Source: Oscillospiraceae bacterium
GTDB lineage: Bacteria; Bacillota; Clostridia; Oscillospirales; Oscillospiraceae
Reading direction: 5' to 3'
Assembly: GCA_017937195.1 (NCBI GenBank)
Contig: JAGBEA010000019.1
Location: forward strand, 1-42,273
Length of the DNA: 42,273 bases
Shown: piece after piece, positions 16,785 through 24,344 of the stretch
Layout of the letters: each line of letters opens with the position of its first letter
Numbering within the stretch: position 1 is the first letter of the stretch
Translations under genes and position numbers: made by a program
The notes under the pieces: model-generated
Seen by the model: only the letters and a program-made list of their open reading frames with translations
Database searches by the model: none
Told to the model about the DNA's origin: nothing

Positions 16785-18143
16785 ATGGGCAAACTGTTTG
16801 GAACGGACGGTATTCGCGGTGTTGTAGGCGATAACCTGACCGTTGAATTGGCATTCCATGTGGGTCAGGCGGTGTCCACCGTACTGCAGGAAGAGAAGGG
16901 GAGTCGCCCCACCATTCTGATCGGTAAGGACACCCGCATTTCCTCCGATATGCTGGAGTGCGCGCTGATTGCAGGTATCTGCTCCGTTGGCGGCAATGTG
17001 CTGCCTTTGGGCGTGATCCCCACCCCCGGTGTTGCGTACCTGACGGTGCAGGAGAAGGCTGACGCAGGTATCGTGATCTCCGCCTCCCACAACCCCTATG
17101 AGCATAACGGTATCAAGGTCTTCAACGGGCAGGGCTACAAGCTGCCCGACGAGATGGAGCAGCGTGTGGAGGATCTGATCCTCTCCGGCGCACCTATGGC
17201 AGCCAAGACCGGCGGTGAGATCGGTAAGTGCTTCCGCGGCATGAAGGTGCTCAAGCAGGACTACATCCGTCATCTGCGCTCCACTGTGGATTGCGACCTG
17301 ATGGGGCTTCGCGTGCTGGTGGACTGCGCCAACGGTGCATCCAGCGCAACGGCACCTGAGCTATTCACCAGACTTCCTCTGCAGGCGGACTTCATCAATA
17401 TGGATCCCGACGGCGTGAATATCAACGAGAAGTGCGGTTCTACCCATATGGATATTCTGGTCAAGGGCGTGGTGGCAGGTAAGTACGATCTGGGCATCGC
17501 CTTCGACGGTGACGCCGACCGCTGCCTGCTGGTGGATGAGCTGGGCAATATCATCGACGGTGACAAGGTTATGGCGGTTTGCGGCGCCAGTATGCGTGAG
17601 AAGGGTCAGCTGACCGGCAACACCATCGTGGCGACTGTGATGTCCAACCTTGGTCTGCACGAGTTCTGCCGCAACAACGGTATTGATCTAGTGTGCACCG
17701 CTGTTGGTGACCGCAATGTACTGGAAAAGATGCTGGAGTGCGACTATGTCATCGGCGGCGAGCAGTCCGGTCATACCATCTTCCGCGCCTATGCCACCAC
17801 CGGTGACGGTGAGTTGACGGCACTGCAGTTCCTGCAGGTGCTGTGCCAGTCCGGCAAGAAGGCATCCGAGTTGGTATCCTGCTGCGCTCAGTATCCTCAG
17901 GAACTGATCAATGTGAAGGTATCCAACGCCCCCGGCGTCAAGGATCAGATCATGGCAGACGAATCTCTGTGGGCTTTGGCACGGGAAAAAGAGGCGGAGC
18001 TGAACGGGGAAGGCCGCATTTTGCTGCGTCCCTCCGGCACGGAAGCGCTGATTCGCGTGATGGTGGAAGCGAAAACTACCGAAATTGCGCTGAAAGTGGC
18101 GCAGGATTTGGCTGATTACATAAAAAATCTGTCGAATTCATAA
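16785..18143 (+). CDS. glmM: Phosphoglucosamine mutase
   Basis: It converts glucosamine-6-P to glucosamine-1-P for peptidoglycan and UDP-GlcNAc synthesis. The 452-residue alpha-D-phosphohexomutase has the N-terminal FGTDGIRG, the phosphoserine loop ISASHNPYEHNGIKVF (about residue 99), the metal loop AFDGDADRCLLVD (about 241) and the phosphate-binding RPSGTEALIRVM (about 410). All key residues are there. No separate promoter is obvious between ruvB and glmM. Confidence 0.96.
   Translation: MGKLFGTDGIRGVVGDNLTVELAFHVGQAVSTVLQEEKGSRPTILIGKDTRISSDMLECALIAGICSVGGNVLPLGVIPTPGVAYLTVQEKADAGIVISASHNPYEHNGIKVFNGQGYKLPDEMEQRVEDLILSGAPMAAKTGGEIGKCFRGMKVLKQDYIRHLRSTVDCDLMGLRVLVDCANGASSATAPELFTRLPLQADFINMDPDGVNINEKCGSTHMDILVKGVVAGKYDLGIAFDGDADRCLLVDELGNIIDGDKVMAVCGASMREKGQLTGNTIVATVMSNLGLHEFCRNNGIDLVCTAVGDRNVLEKMLECDYVIGGEQSGHTIFRAYATTGDGELTALQFLQVLCQSGKKASELVSCCAQYPQELINVKVSNAPGVKDQIMADESLWALAREKEAELNGEGRILLRPSGTEALIRVMVEAKTTEIALKVAQDLADYIKNLSNS
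18130..18136 (+). promoter_or_regulatory. Possible Spo0A box upstream of the sigma factor gene
   Basis: TGTCGAA (18130-18136) equals the 0A-box core and lies 34 bp before the -35 element of the sigma factor gene. It overlaps the last codons of glmM and a 7-mer is easily found by chance. Confidence 0.3.
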
Positions 18144-18170
18144 CATTGTTCACAAATTTTTAATGTTTGC

Positions 18171-18200
18171 TTGACAAATTCTTTAGGCAAAAGGTATAAT
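18171..18200 (+). promoter_or_regulatory. Consensus sigma-A promoter for the sigma factor gene
   Basis: TTGACA (18171-18176), 18-bp spacer, TATAAT (18195-18200). The expected start site (18206-18207) coincides with the A of the first ATG of the reading frame. Confidence 0.88.
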
Positions 18201-18205
18201 CATTT

Positions 18206-18829
18206 ATGGTGAATAGTAATGAGGGAAAATATATCCACTTGGAATCGCTGACAGACGAGGAACTCTGCGCATTGTGCGCGGGAGGAAACCGTTTGGCAGA
18301 GGAGATTTTGGTGGGACGGTATCACCGTTTGGTGCGCTCGTGTGCAAGACCTTACTTTCTGGCCGGCGGCGACAATGAAGATTTGCTGCAGGAGGGAATG
18401 TTCGGTCTGATCAAAGCGATGCGTGAATATGACGGAAACCGTGATGCATCCTTTCATACTTTCGCCGGAACTTGTATCCGCAACCGCCTATACTCCGTTT
18501 TGAAGGCGGCGACTTGCGGAAAGCACGAACCCCTGAACCAATCGATCCCCTTGAATCCCGCACTCTTTGACGCGAACCCATCCTTTGCGCAGGACGATCC
18601 TGAAGTATTGCTGATTGACAGAGAAAAAGCTGCCAGTCTGATGCAGAGTGTCCAACAGCAGCTGTCCGATTTCGAGGTAAAGATTTTAGGGTATTATTTA
18701 GACGGTCTGACTTACAGTGAGATCGCGGACACTGTTGGCAAGTCACCCAAATCGGTAGACAATGCTGTGCAGCGTATTCGCCGCAAATTGGCGCGGCAAC
18801 TTTCTATCGGCGATGTCAGCAAAGGCTGA
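18206..18829 (+). CDS. sigH: RNA polymerase sigma factor, SigH-like
   Basis: A 207-residue sigma-70 family protein. Region 2 (residues ~30-100: ARPYFLAGGDNEDLLQEGMFGLIKAM, and SFHTFAGTCIRNRLYSVLKAA) resembles the Bacillus transition/sporulation factor SigH, with the hallmark Y-F-L-x-G-x-x-x-E-D-L-x-Q-E-G. Region 4 (about 140-200) contains a helix-turn-helix, LTYSEIADTVGKSPKSVDNAVQRIRRKL. SigH drives competence and early sporulation genes, which fits spoIIM, spoIVA and cotJ nearby. The start is odd: ATG 18206 lies five bases after the -10 box, with no room for a ribosome site, so either the mRNA is leaderless or translation begins at a later TTG (18239) after GAGGG (18221-18225). It could also be another SigH/Sig30-type factor. 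Confidence 0.8.
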   Translation: MVNSNEGKYIHLESLTDEELCALCAGGNRLAEEILVGRYHRLVRSCARPYFLAGGDNEDLLQEGMFGLIKAMREYDGNRDASFHTFAGTCIRNRLYSVLKAATCGKHEPLNQSIPLNPALFDANPSFAQDDPEVLLIDREKAASLMQSVQQQLSDFEVKILGYYLDGLTYSEIADTVGKSPKSVDNAVQRIRRKLARQLSIGDVSKG

Positions 18830-18863
18830 ACGCATATAATTTTCTCAAAGAGAGGGTAAAATC

Positions 18864-19142
18864 ATGTACGAAGACAAGACTTTAGTTTGCAACGAGTGCG
18901 GTCAGGAATTCGTTTTCTCCGCCGGTGAGCAGGAGTTCTACGCTGCCCGTGGCTTCCAGAACGAGCCCAAGAAGTGCAAGGCCTGCCGTGCTGCCCGCAA
19001 GGACGCTACCCGCGCTCCCCGCGAGCTGTTCACTGCTGTTTGCGCTGCCTGCGGCGGCGAGGCCAAGGTGCCCTTCGAGCCCAAGAGCGATCGCCCTGTT
19101 TACTGCAGCAACTGCTTCTCCAAGATGCGTGAGAACGGCTGA
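18864..19142 (+). CDS. Double zinc-ribbon protein
   Basis: A 92-residue protein with two zinc ribbons: CNECGQEF (about residue 9) paired with CKACRAARK (about 38), and CAACGGEA (about 58) paired with YCSNCFSKM (about 82). A family of such probable zinc-ribbon proteins is common and abundant in Clostridia; its function is unknown, perhaps nucleic-acid binding. AGAGAGGG precedes ATG 18864. A TATAAT at 18835-18840 may be its own -10, but I see no good -35. Its codons are strongly biased to C-ending synonyms, suggesting high expression. Confidence 0.8.
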   Translation: MYEDKTLVCNECGQEFVFSAGEQEFYAARGFQNEPKKCKACRAARKDATRAPRELFTAVCAACGGEAKVPFEPKSDRPVYCSNCFSKMRENG

Positions 19143-19170
19143 TTGATTCCAGCGAACATAAGATAGGGAA

Positions 19171-19202
19171 GAGGCGTGTTCTTCGGAACACGCCTCTTTT
19201 TG
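19171..19202 (+). terminator. Terminator with UUCG tetraloop
   Basis: An 11-bp stem (19171-19181 with 19186-19196) closed by the stable C(TTCG)G loop, followed by six T. It closes the sigma factor/zinc-ribbon unit. Confidence 0.94.
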
Positions 19203-19223
19203 CGCCTTGACGGAAACTTGTTG

Positions 19224-19252
19224 TTGAAAGAGCGCATATTTTAGGGTATACT
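19224..19252 (+). promoter_or_regulatory. Promoter for the DUF1858 gene
   Basis: TTGAAA (19224-19229), 17-bp spacer, TATACT (19247-19252), 32 bases before the start codon. Confidence 0.8.
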
Positions 19253-19284
19253 ATATCTGTAAATATCTAACGGAGGTTACCACT

Positions 19285-19494
19285 ATGATCGAAATTACCA
19301 AGGATACCATCATCGGTGATATTCTGGACATCGCTCCCCAGACCGCTCCCATCTTCTTCTCCATCGGTATGCACTGCCTGGGCTGCCCCTCTTCCCGCGG
19401 CGAAACTGTGGAAGAGGCCTGCGCCGTTCACGGTGTGGATGTTGAGAAGCTGCTGGCCATCGTCAACGAAGAGGCCAACAAGAGCGCAAAATAA
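19285..19494 (+). CDS. DUF1858 domain protein
   Basis: A 69-residue protein that is almost entirely one DUF1858 domain, with TIGDIL-type opening, the core IFFSIGMHCLGCPSSRGETV (about 26-45) and EEACAVHGVDVEKLL. The CLGC pair is invariant in the family, which is often annotated as hybrid-cluster-associated disulfide oxidoreductase and is related to the N-terminus of ScdA/RIC iron-sulfur repair proteins. A thiol or metal role is plausible but untested. AACGGAGG lies before ATG 19285. It has its own promoter and a following hairpin, so it is probably monocistronic. Confidence 0.85.
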   Translation: MIEITKDTIIGDILDIAPQTAPIFFSIGMHCLGCPSSRGETVEEACAVHGVDVEKLLAIVNEEANKSAK

Positions 19495-19502
19495 TGCCGA
19501 AA

Positions 19503-19540
19503 GAACGCATACGGCGGTTTAAGCCGTATGCGTTCCCTTT
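19503..19540 (+). terminator. Hairpin after the DUF1858 gene
   Basis: A 13-bp perfect stem (19503-19515 with 19523-19535) followed by CCTTTGTGTT. The T-run is poor, so it may only partly terminate and allow some read-through to trmK, for which I see no separate promoter. Confidence 0.7.
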
Positions 19541-19570
19541 GTGTTATTACTGCCCGGGAGGGTGAATGAT

Positions 19571-20275
19571 ATGGAAAGAAAAGAACTGCAGCTGCAGCCC
19601 CGTCTGCAGCTGTTGGCTGATTTGGTGCCGCAGGGCGCCCGTTTGGCGGATATCGGCACCGACCACGGCTATTTGCCGGTCTGGCTGCTGCAAAGAGGTC
19701 GGATCAGCTTCGCTATTGCCGCTGATGTGGGCTACGAGCCGCTGCAGCACGCTGTGCGCACCGCGCAGGAGCAGGAGGTATCCGGTGTGGAGTTCCGCCT
19801 ATGCGACGGTCTGCGGGGCATTACAGCGGACGAGGTGGATACGGTCGTCATCGCCGGTATGGGCGGCGAAACGATTATCCATATTCTGGAGGCCGCTGAA
19901 TGGACAAAGATGCCGGGCGCTTATACACTGCTTCTGCAGCCTATGACAAAAGCTGCAGAGCTGCGCCGCTGGCTGACTGACAATGGATATTACTTTACAG
20001 CTGAACGGCTGGTTTTTGATAAGGATTTCATCTATCCGGTGATGCTTGTGACCGGTGGTGAGCAGCCGGAACTGACGGAATTGCAGGTGCGCTATGGCGT
20101 GGATCTGGATCGTGATCCGTTGTATGGCGATTACCTGCAGCGTGAGATCGCCCGTCTGACCAAGCAGATTGAGGGTCAGCGCCGCGCCGGCGATCCGGAG
20201 AAGCGTGCGCAGGCGGAGGAGCTGGCAAAGCTGTGTGCTGCGCTGGAAGAAAAGCGGAAGGAGTGCGTGAAATGA
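19571..20275 (+). CDS. trmK: tRNA (adenine-22-N1)-methyltransferase TrmK
   Basis: A 234-residue Rossmann methyltransferase that makes m1A22 in tRNA. The SAM motif is LADIGTDHGYLPVWLLQ (about residue 23), followed by VVIAGMGGETIIHIL (about 95) and the LQPM stretch replacing the usual NPP-type motif; the C-terminal 40 residues form a charged helix (YLQREIARLTKQIEGQRR), typical of TrmK. Start at ATG 19571, nine bases after GGGAGG; an upstream in-frame codon at 19541 lacks a site. It overlaps the Nif3-like gene by four bases (ATGA), the same pair as yqfN-yqfO in Bacillus. Confidence 0.93.
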   Translation: MERKELQLQPRLQLLADLVPQGARLADIGTDHGYLPVWLLQRGRISFAIAADVGYEPLQHAVRTAQEQEVSGVEFRLCDGLRGITADEVDTVVIAGMGGETIIHILEAAEWTKMPGAYTLLLQPMTKAAELRRWLTDNGYYFTAERLVFDKDFIYPVMLVTGGEQPELTELQVRYGVDLDRDPLYGDYLQREIARLTKQIEGQRRAGDPEKRAQAEELAKLCAALEEKRKECVK

Positions 20276-21048
20276 CGACTGTACGCGAAGTAGAGGCTTG
20301 TTTGTTTGCATGGGCGCCCAAGGAACTGGCTGCCGCGTGGGACAATGTGGGTCATCTGGTGGGTGATCCGGATACCGAAGTGAAGAAGGTACTGGTGTCG
20401 CTGGATATCACGGAAGCGGTGGTGCAGGAAGCCATTGAGCAGGGCGCTGATCTGATCGTGGCGCATCATCCGGTGATCAACTGCAAGTGGCATCCGGTAC
20501 AGAGTGTCCGCAGCGATGATGCTCAGGGACGGATGCTGATCGGTATGATCCGTAACGGTATTTCTGCCATCTGTATGCATACCAATCTGGACGCGGCAGA
20601 GGGCGGCGTCAACGACCTTTTGGCACAGAAACTTGGGTTGAGCGACATTCAGTTGCTGAATGAGGAAAAAATTGGTCGTGTTGGCGTGTTAAATTGCGAA
20701 TTACCCCTTGTGGACTTTACCCGTTTTGTGGTAAAATCTTTAGGATGTAATGGTTTGCGTTATACGGACAGCGGCAAGGCTGTGCACCGTGTGGCGGTAG
20801 GCGGCGGTTCCTGCAGCGAGTTTATCCCGCAGGCGATCGCGCTGGGATGCGACACCTTTGTCACATCGGATATCCGCTATCACGACTTTTTGGACACCAA
20901 GGCGCTGAACCTGATCGACGCCGGGCATTTCCCCACGGAGAATCTGGTTTGCCCCGCCATTGCGGATTGCCTGAAAAAGGCGTTTCCGCAGCTGATGATC
21001 TTACATTCGACCGCGCATGCTGACGAGGTCATTCAATACTGCATTTGA
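20272..21048 (+). CDS. Nif3-like dinuclear metal centre protein
   Basis: A 258-residue NGG1-interacting factor 3 family protein (YqfO/YbgI type). Metal-ligand motifs are visible: LIVAHHPVINCKW (about residue 63), HTNLDAAEGGVNDLL (about 103) and the C-terminal DAGHFPTENLV (about 222). Homologues form hexameric rings with two metals per subunit; a GTP cyclohydrolase activity has been reported for some, but the role is not settled. This copy is the short form without the inserted PII-like domain of B. subtilis YqfO. The start ATG 20272 overlaps the trmK stop. Confidence 0.9.
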   Translation: MTTVREVEACLFAWAPKELAAAWDNVGHLVGDPDTEVKKVLVSLDITEAVVQEAIEQGADLIVAHHPVINCKWHPVQSVRSDDAQGRMLIGMIRNGISAICMHTNLDAAEGGVNDLLAQKLGLSDIQLLNEEKIGRVGVLNCELPLVDFTRFVVKSLGCNGLRYTDSGKAVHRVAVGGGSCSEFIPQAIALGCDTFVTSDIRYHDFLDTKALNLIDAGHFPTENLVCPAIADCLKKAFPQLMILHSTAHADEVIQYCI

Positions 21049-21064
21049 AGGAGAGTAGAAGACT

Positions 21065-21799
21065 ATGTCCGGACATTCCAAGTGGCACAATATTCAGAAA
21101 ACGAAGGGTGCAGCTGACGCAAAGCGCAGCGCTGCCTTTACCAAGATCGCCAAAGAGCTGATCGTGGCCGTCAAGCAGGGCGGCAGCGGTGATCCCGCTA
21201 ACAACTCCCGTCTGGCAACCGTGATCGCCAAGGCCAAGGCTGCCAATATGCCCAACGATAACATCAAGCGCACCATCGATAAGGCACTGGGCGCAGGAAA
21301 TACCGACGATTACGAGTCCGTCACCTATGAGGGCTACGGTCCCTGCGGCGTTGCCGTGATCGTGGAAGCACTGACCAACAACCGTCAGCGCACCGCTCCC
21401 GAGATCCGTCACTATTTCGATAAGTACGGCGGAAATCTGGGTGCTCAGGGCTGTGTGTCCTGGTCCTTTGACCGCAAGGGCGTGATCGTCATCAACAACG
21501 AGGACGAGGATCTGGATGAAGAAACCGTTATGATGGACGCGCTGGAGGCTGGTGCCGAGGACTTCGAGGCAGACGGTCCCGTGTTTGAGGTCACCACCGA
21601 TCCCGATGCCTTTACCGAGGTTCTGGCCGCGCTGGAAGGCAAGGGCTATACCTTCGTGGGCGCCGAGGTGGAGATGGTTCCCCAGAACTATATCCAGCTG
21701 ACCGGTGAGGATGATATCCGTATGATGGAAAAGCTGCTGGGTATGCTGGAGGATAACGAGGACGTGCAGAACGTCTGGCATAACTGGGAGCAGAACTGA
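21065..21799 (+). CDS. YebC/PmpR family DNA-binding or ribosome-rescue factor
   Basis: A 244-residue YebC protein: MSGHSKWHNIQKTK at the start, DNIKRTIDKALGAG (about 72), YEGYGPCGVAVIVEALTNN (about 95) and RHYFDKYGGNLG (about 119) are all hallmark stretches. The family was described as transcription factors; some members were recently shown to relieve ribosome stalling at proline runs. AAGGAGAG before ATG 21065 sets the start. A strong terminator follows. Confidence 0.94.
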   Translation: MSGHSKWHNIQKTKGAADAKRSAAFTKIAKELIVAVKQGGSGDPANNSRLATVIAKAKAANMPNDNIKRTIDKALGAGNTDDYESVTYEGYGPCGVAVIVEALTNNRQRTAPEIRHYFDKYGGNLGAQGCVSWSFDRKGVIVINNEDEDLDEETVMMDALEAGAEDFEADGPVFEVTTDPDAFTEVLAALEGKGYTFVGAEVEMVPQNYIQLTGEDDIRMMEKLLGMLEDNEDVQNVWHNWEQN

Positions 21800-21812
21800 A
21801 TGTAACCAATTT

Positions 21813-21845
21813 AGGAGCAGGAGTGATCCTGCTCCTTTTTCTTTT
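21813..21845 (+). terminator. Terminator after the yebC-family gene
   Basis: A perfect 10-bp stem (21813-21822 with 21827-21836), GTGA loop and T-rich tail. Confidence 0.93.
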
Positions 21846-21857
21846 GGACAAAAGGAC

Positions 21858-21886
21858 TTCTAACGGTCTGATTTGGCTCATAGGAT
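21858..21886 (+). promoter_or_regulatory. Sporulation (sigma-E type) promoter for spoIVA
   Basis: TTCTAAC (21858-21864), 14-bp spacer, CATAGGAT (21879-21886), 37 bases before the start codon. The -10 is identical to that before spoIIM and the spacing is the same. Confidence 0.55.
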
Positions 21887-21922
21887 AGGGCAACGGGAAA
21901 ATTCAGATCGGAGGAGAACACG

Positions 21923-23404
21923 ATGAATCAAACTGCATCCATCTATCAGGATATGGCGGCGCGGACGGGCAGCAGCATCTATATCGGTGTAGTAGGCCCC
22001 GTGCGTACGGGAAAATCCACATTTATCAAGCGTTTTATGGAGTCGCAGGTGCTGCCCAATATCGACAATGTCTATCGGCGTGACCGCGCCCGTGACGAAC
22101 TGCCCCAAAGCGGTTCAGGGCGCACGATTATGACGGCGGAGCCGAAATTTGTGCCGGAGGAAGCGGTGGAGCTGCAGTTGGAGAAAGGCTCCTCCTGCTA
22201 TGTGCGGATGATCGACTGTGTAGGCTATATGGTGCCCGGTGCGGTGGGGCAATATGAGGATCTGTCCCCACGGATGGTGATGACGCCTTGGTACGACTAT
22301 GAGATCCCTATGGTGGAAGCGGCGGAGATCGGCACGCGCAAGGTGATCGCCGAGCATTCCACAGTGGGCATCGTAGTCACAACGGATGGAACGGTGACGG
22401 ATATTCCCCGCGAGGACTATCAGGAGGCGGAGGAGCGGGTGATCCGCGAGCTGCAGGAGATCGGGAAGCCTTTTGTGGTGTTGGTGAACTCCGCCCAGCC
22501 TGCCGGTGCAAGATGCCGCGCCATCGCAGACGAGATCGAGCGGCGCTATCAGGTGAAGTGTCTGTGCGTCAACTGTCTTGAGATGGAGGAAGACGAGATG
22601 CTGCAGCTGCTGCGCCAGCTGCTCTACGAGTTTCCGCTGCAGGAGCTTCAGCTGTTTTTCCCGCCTTGGGTGGATGCGCTTCCGGCGGAGCATCCCATCA
22701 AGAGCGGACTTTATAGCACAGTTGCTGAGCAGAGCAAAAAGCTGTGCCACATCCGCGATCTGGAAGCCTGCCTTGCACAAATCAAGACAGACGAACACGT
22801 AGGAGAGATCCAAATCCGCGAAATGGATCTGGGTGTGGGTATCGCCTGCGTGGAGGTGAGCGTACCGAGAGCGCTATTCTACGCTACTTTGAGCCAGCAA
22901 TCGGGGCTGCAGATCGGCGATGATGGAGACCTGCTGGAGCTTTTGACCCAGCTTTCCGCTATGAAGAAAGAGTACGACAAGGTGGCGCCGGCGCTTCAGG
23001 AGGCGCGGGAGAGCGGCTACGGCATCGTAATGCCCTGCGTGGAGGAACTGGATCTGGAGGATCCGGAGATCGTGCGGCAGGGAGGACGGTATGGTGTGCG
23101 GATGAAAGCCAGTGCTCCGTCTATCCATATGATCCGTGCCGATATCGCAACCACCGTTTCGCCTATTGTAGGCAATGAAAAGCAGTCGGAGGATATGGTC
23201 AACTACCTGCTGCAGGAGTTTGAAGGGGATACCAGCAAGATCTGGCAGTCCAATATCTTTGGGCGCAGCTTCCACGAGATCGTGGGCGATGACCTGCAGG
23301 CGAAGCTGAAGCGGATGCCGGAGGATTCGCGGAAAAAATTGCGGGAAGCACTGGAACGAATCATCAATGAGGGCAGCGGAGGGCTTATCTGCATTATTCT
23401 GTAA
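21923..23404 (+). CDS. spoIVA: Stage IV sporulation protein A (coat basement ATPase)
   Basis: SpoIVA polymerises on the forespore surface using ATP and forms the platform on which the spore coat is built. The 493-residue protein begins with the conserved IYQDMAARTGSSIYIGVVGP, has Walker A GPVRTGKST (residues 25-33), DCVGYMVPGAVG (about 100) and the family middle and C-terminal regions ending in GLICIIL, near the forespore-targeting C-terminus. Length is the usual ~490. GATCGGAGGAG precedes ATG 21923. This is the strongest single sign that the organism makes endospores. Confidence 0.97.
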   Translation: MNQTASIYQDMAARTGSSIYIGVVGPVRTGKSTFIKRFMESQVLPNIDNVYRRDRARDELPQSGSGRTIMTAEPKFVPEEAVELQLEKGSSCYVRMIDCVGYMVPGAVGQYEDLSPRMVMTPWYDYEIPMVEAAEIGTRKVIAEHSTVGIVVTTDGTVTDIPREDYQEAEERVIRELQEIGKPFVVLVNSAQPAGARCRAIADEIERRYQVKCLCVNCLEMEEDEMLQLLRQLLYEFPLQELQLFFPPWVDALPAEHPIKSGLYSTVAEQSKKLCHIRDLEACLAQIKTDEHVGEIQIREMDLGVGIACVEVSVPRALFYATLSQQSGLQIGDDGDLLELLTQLSAMKKEYDKVAPALQEARESGYGIVMPCVEELDLEDPEIVRQGGRYGVRMKASAPSIHMIRADIATTVSPIVGNEKQSEDMVNYLLQEFEGDTSKIWQSNIFGRSFHEIVGDDLQAKLKRMPEDSRKKLREALERIINEGSGGLICIIL

Positions 23405-23425
23405 AGCGAAATAACATTAAAGACA

Positions 23426-23463
23426 TAAGAAAACGGAGCGGAGAGATCCGCTTCGTTTTCTGT
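23426..23463. terminator. Terminator after spoIVA
   Basis: A 14-bp stem with one G-T pair (23429-23442 with 23447-23460), extended by AGAC/GTCT, loop GAGA. The T-rich run lies inside and just after the 3' arm. Confidence 0.8.
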
Positions 23464-23464
23464 C

Positions 23465-23493
23465 TTGCCATCGTTCAGGATGCGTGATAAAAT
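23465..23493 (+). promoter_or_regulatory. Promoter for coaX
   Basis: TTGCCA (23465-23470), 17-bp spacer, TAAAAT (23488-23493), 30 bases before the start. Confidence 0.65.
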
Positions 23494-23522
23494 AGTAGCG
23501 TTATGAAGGGAGGATGTGCATT

Positions 23523-24293
23523 ATGCTGTTGGCTGTTGATGTAGGCAATTCCGATATCTCGGTGGGACTGTTCGGGCAGGATAAGGAACTGAAGTTTCTT
23601 GCCTCTCTTGATACGGATCGCCGCAAAACTGCCGATCAGATCAGCGTTGATCTGATGAATCTCTTCACGCTCTATGGTTTTGATCTGCGCGATGTGACCG
23701 GCGCGATTTTTTCCAGCGTTGTACCGCCTATCAACTTTATGATGACAAAAGCGCTGACCCGTCTGTTGGGTAAAGCACCAATGATGGTGGGGCCCGGTGT
23801 CAAAACGGGCTTGAATATCCGGATGGAGATCCACAACCAGTTGGGCGCGGATCTGGTGGCCAATGCCGTGGCGGCGCTGGAGAAGTATCCTACGCCTATT
23901 ATTATGATCGATATGGGAACGGCCACTACGGTTTCCTATATTTCCTCCAAGCGCAGCTATGAGGGTGGGTTGATGTTCCCCGGTGTGGGTGTGTCGCTGT
24001 CGGCACTGTCCAATCGATCGGCGCAGCTGCCGGATATTTCGCTGCAGCACCCCAAGAGCCTGATTGGCAAAAATACGGAGGACTGTATGCGCTCCGGCAT
24101 TGTTTACGGTACCGCCGGTATGCTGGACGGTATCATCGACCGCATCTGCGAAACGCTGGAGGACGAGACACCGACCATCGTGGCAACGGGCAGCAACGCG
24201 CCGGTGATTGTGCGCTATTGCCGTAACAAGGTGATCTACGATAAATATCTCTTGATGGAGGGACTCTATCAGATCTATCAGAAGAACAAATAA
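23523..24293 (+). CDS. coaX: Type III pantothenate kinase
   Basis: CoaX phosphorylates pantothenate, the first step of CoA synthesis, and is insensitive to CoA feedback. The 256-residue ASKHA-fold protein has LLAVDVGNSDISVGLF (phosphate 1, residue 2), VGPGVKTGL (about 86), the GADLVANAVAAL segment (about 103) and MIDMGTATTVSYI (phosphate 2, about 126). I place the start at ATG 23523, nine bases after GGGAGG (23508-23513); ATG 23514 abuts the ribosome site. A bidirectional terminator follows. Confidence 0.94.
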   Translation: MLLAVDVGNSDISVGLFGQDKELKFLASLDTDRRKTADQISVDLMNLFTLYGFDLRDVTGAIFSSVVPPINFMMTKALTRLLGKAPMMVGPGVKTGLNIRMEIHNQLGADLVANAVAALEKYPTPIIMIDMGTATTVSYISSKRSYEGGLMFPGVGVSLSALSNRSAQLPDISLQHPKSLIGKNTEDCMRSGIVYGTAGMLDGIIDRICETLEDETPTIVATGSNAPVIVRYCRNKVIYDKYLLMEGLYQIYQKNK

Positions 24294-24295
24294 AC

Positions 24296-24332
24296 AAAAA
24301 AGATTCCGCAGCGTGTGCTGCGGAATCTTTTT
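24296..24332. terminator. Bidirectional terminator between coaX and PPi-PFK
   Basis: Stem AGATTCCGCAGC/GCTGCGGAATCT (24301-24312 with 24317-24328) flanked by A-run and T-run, serving convergent genes on both strands. Confidence 0.93.
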
Positions 24333-24344
24333 GCTTGTATTAAC

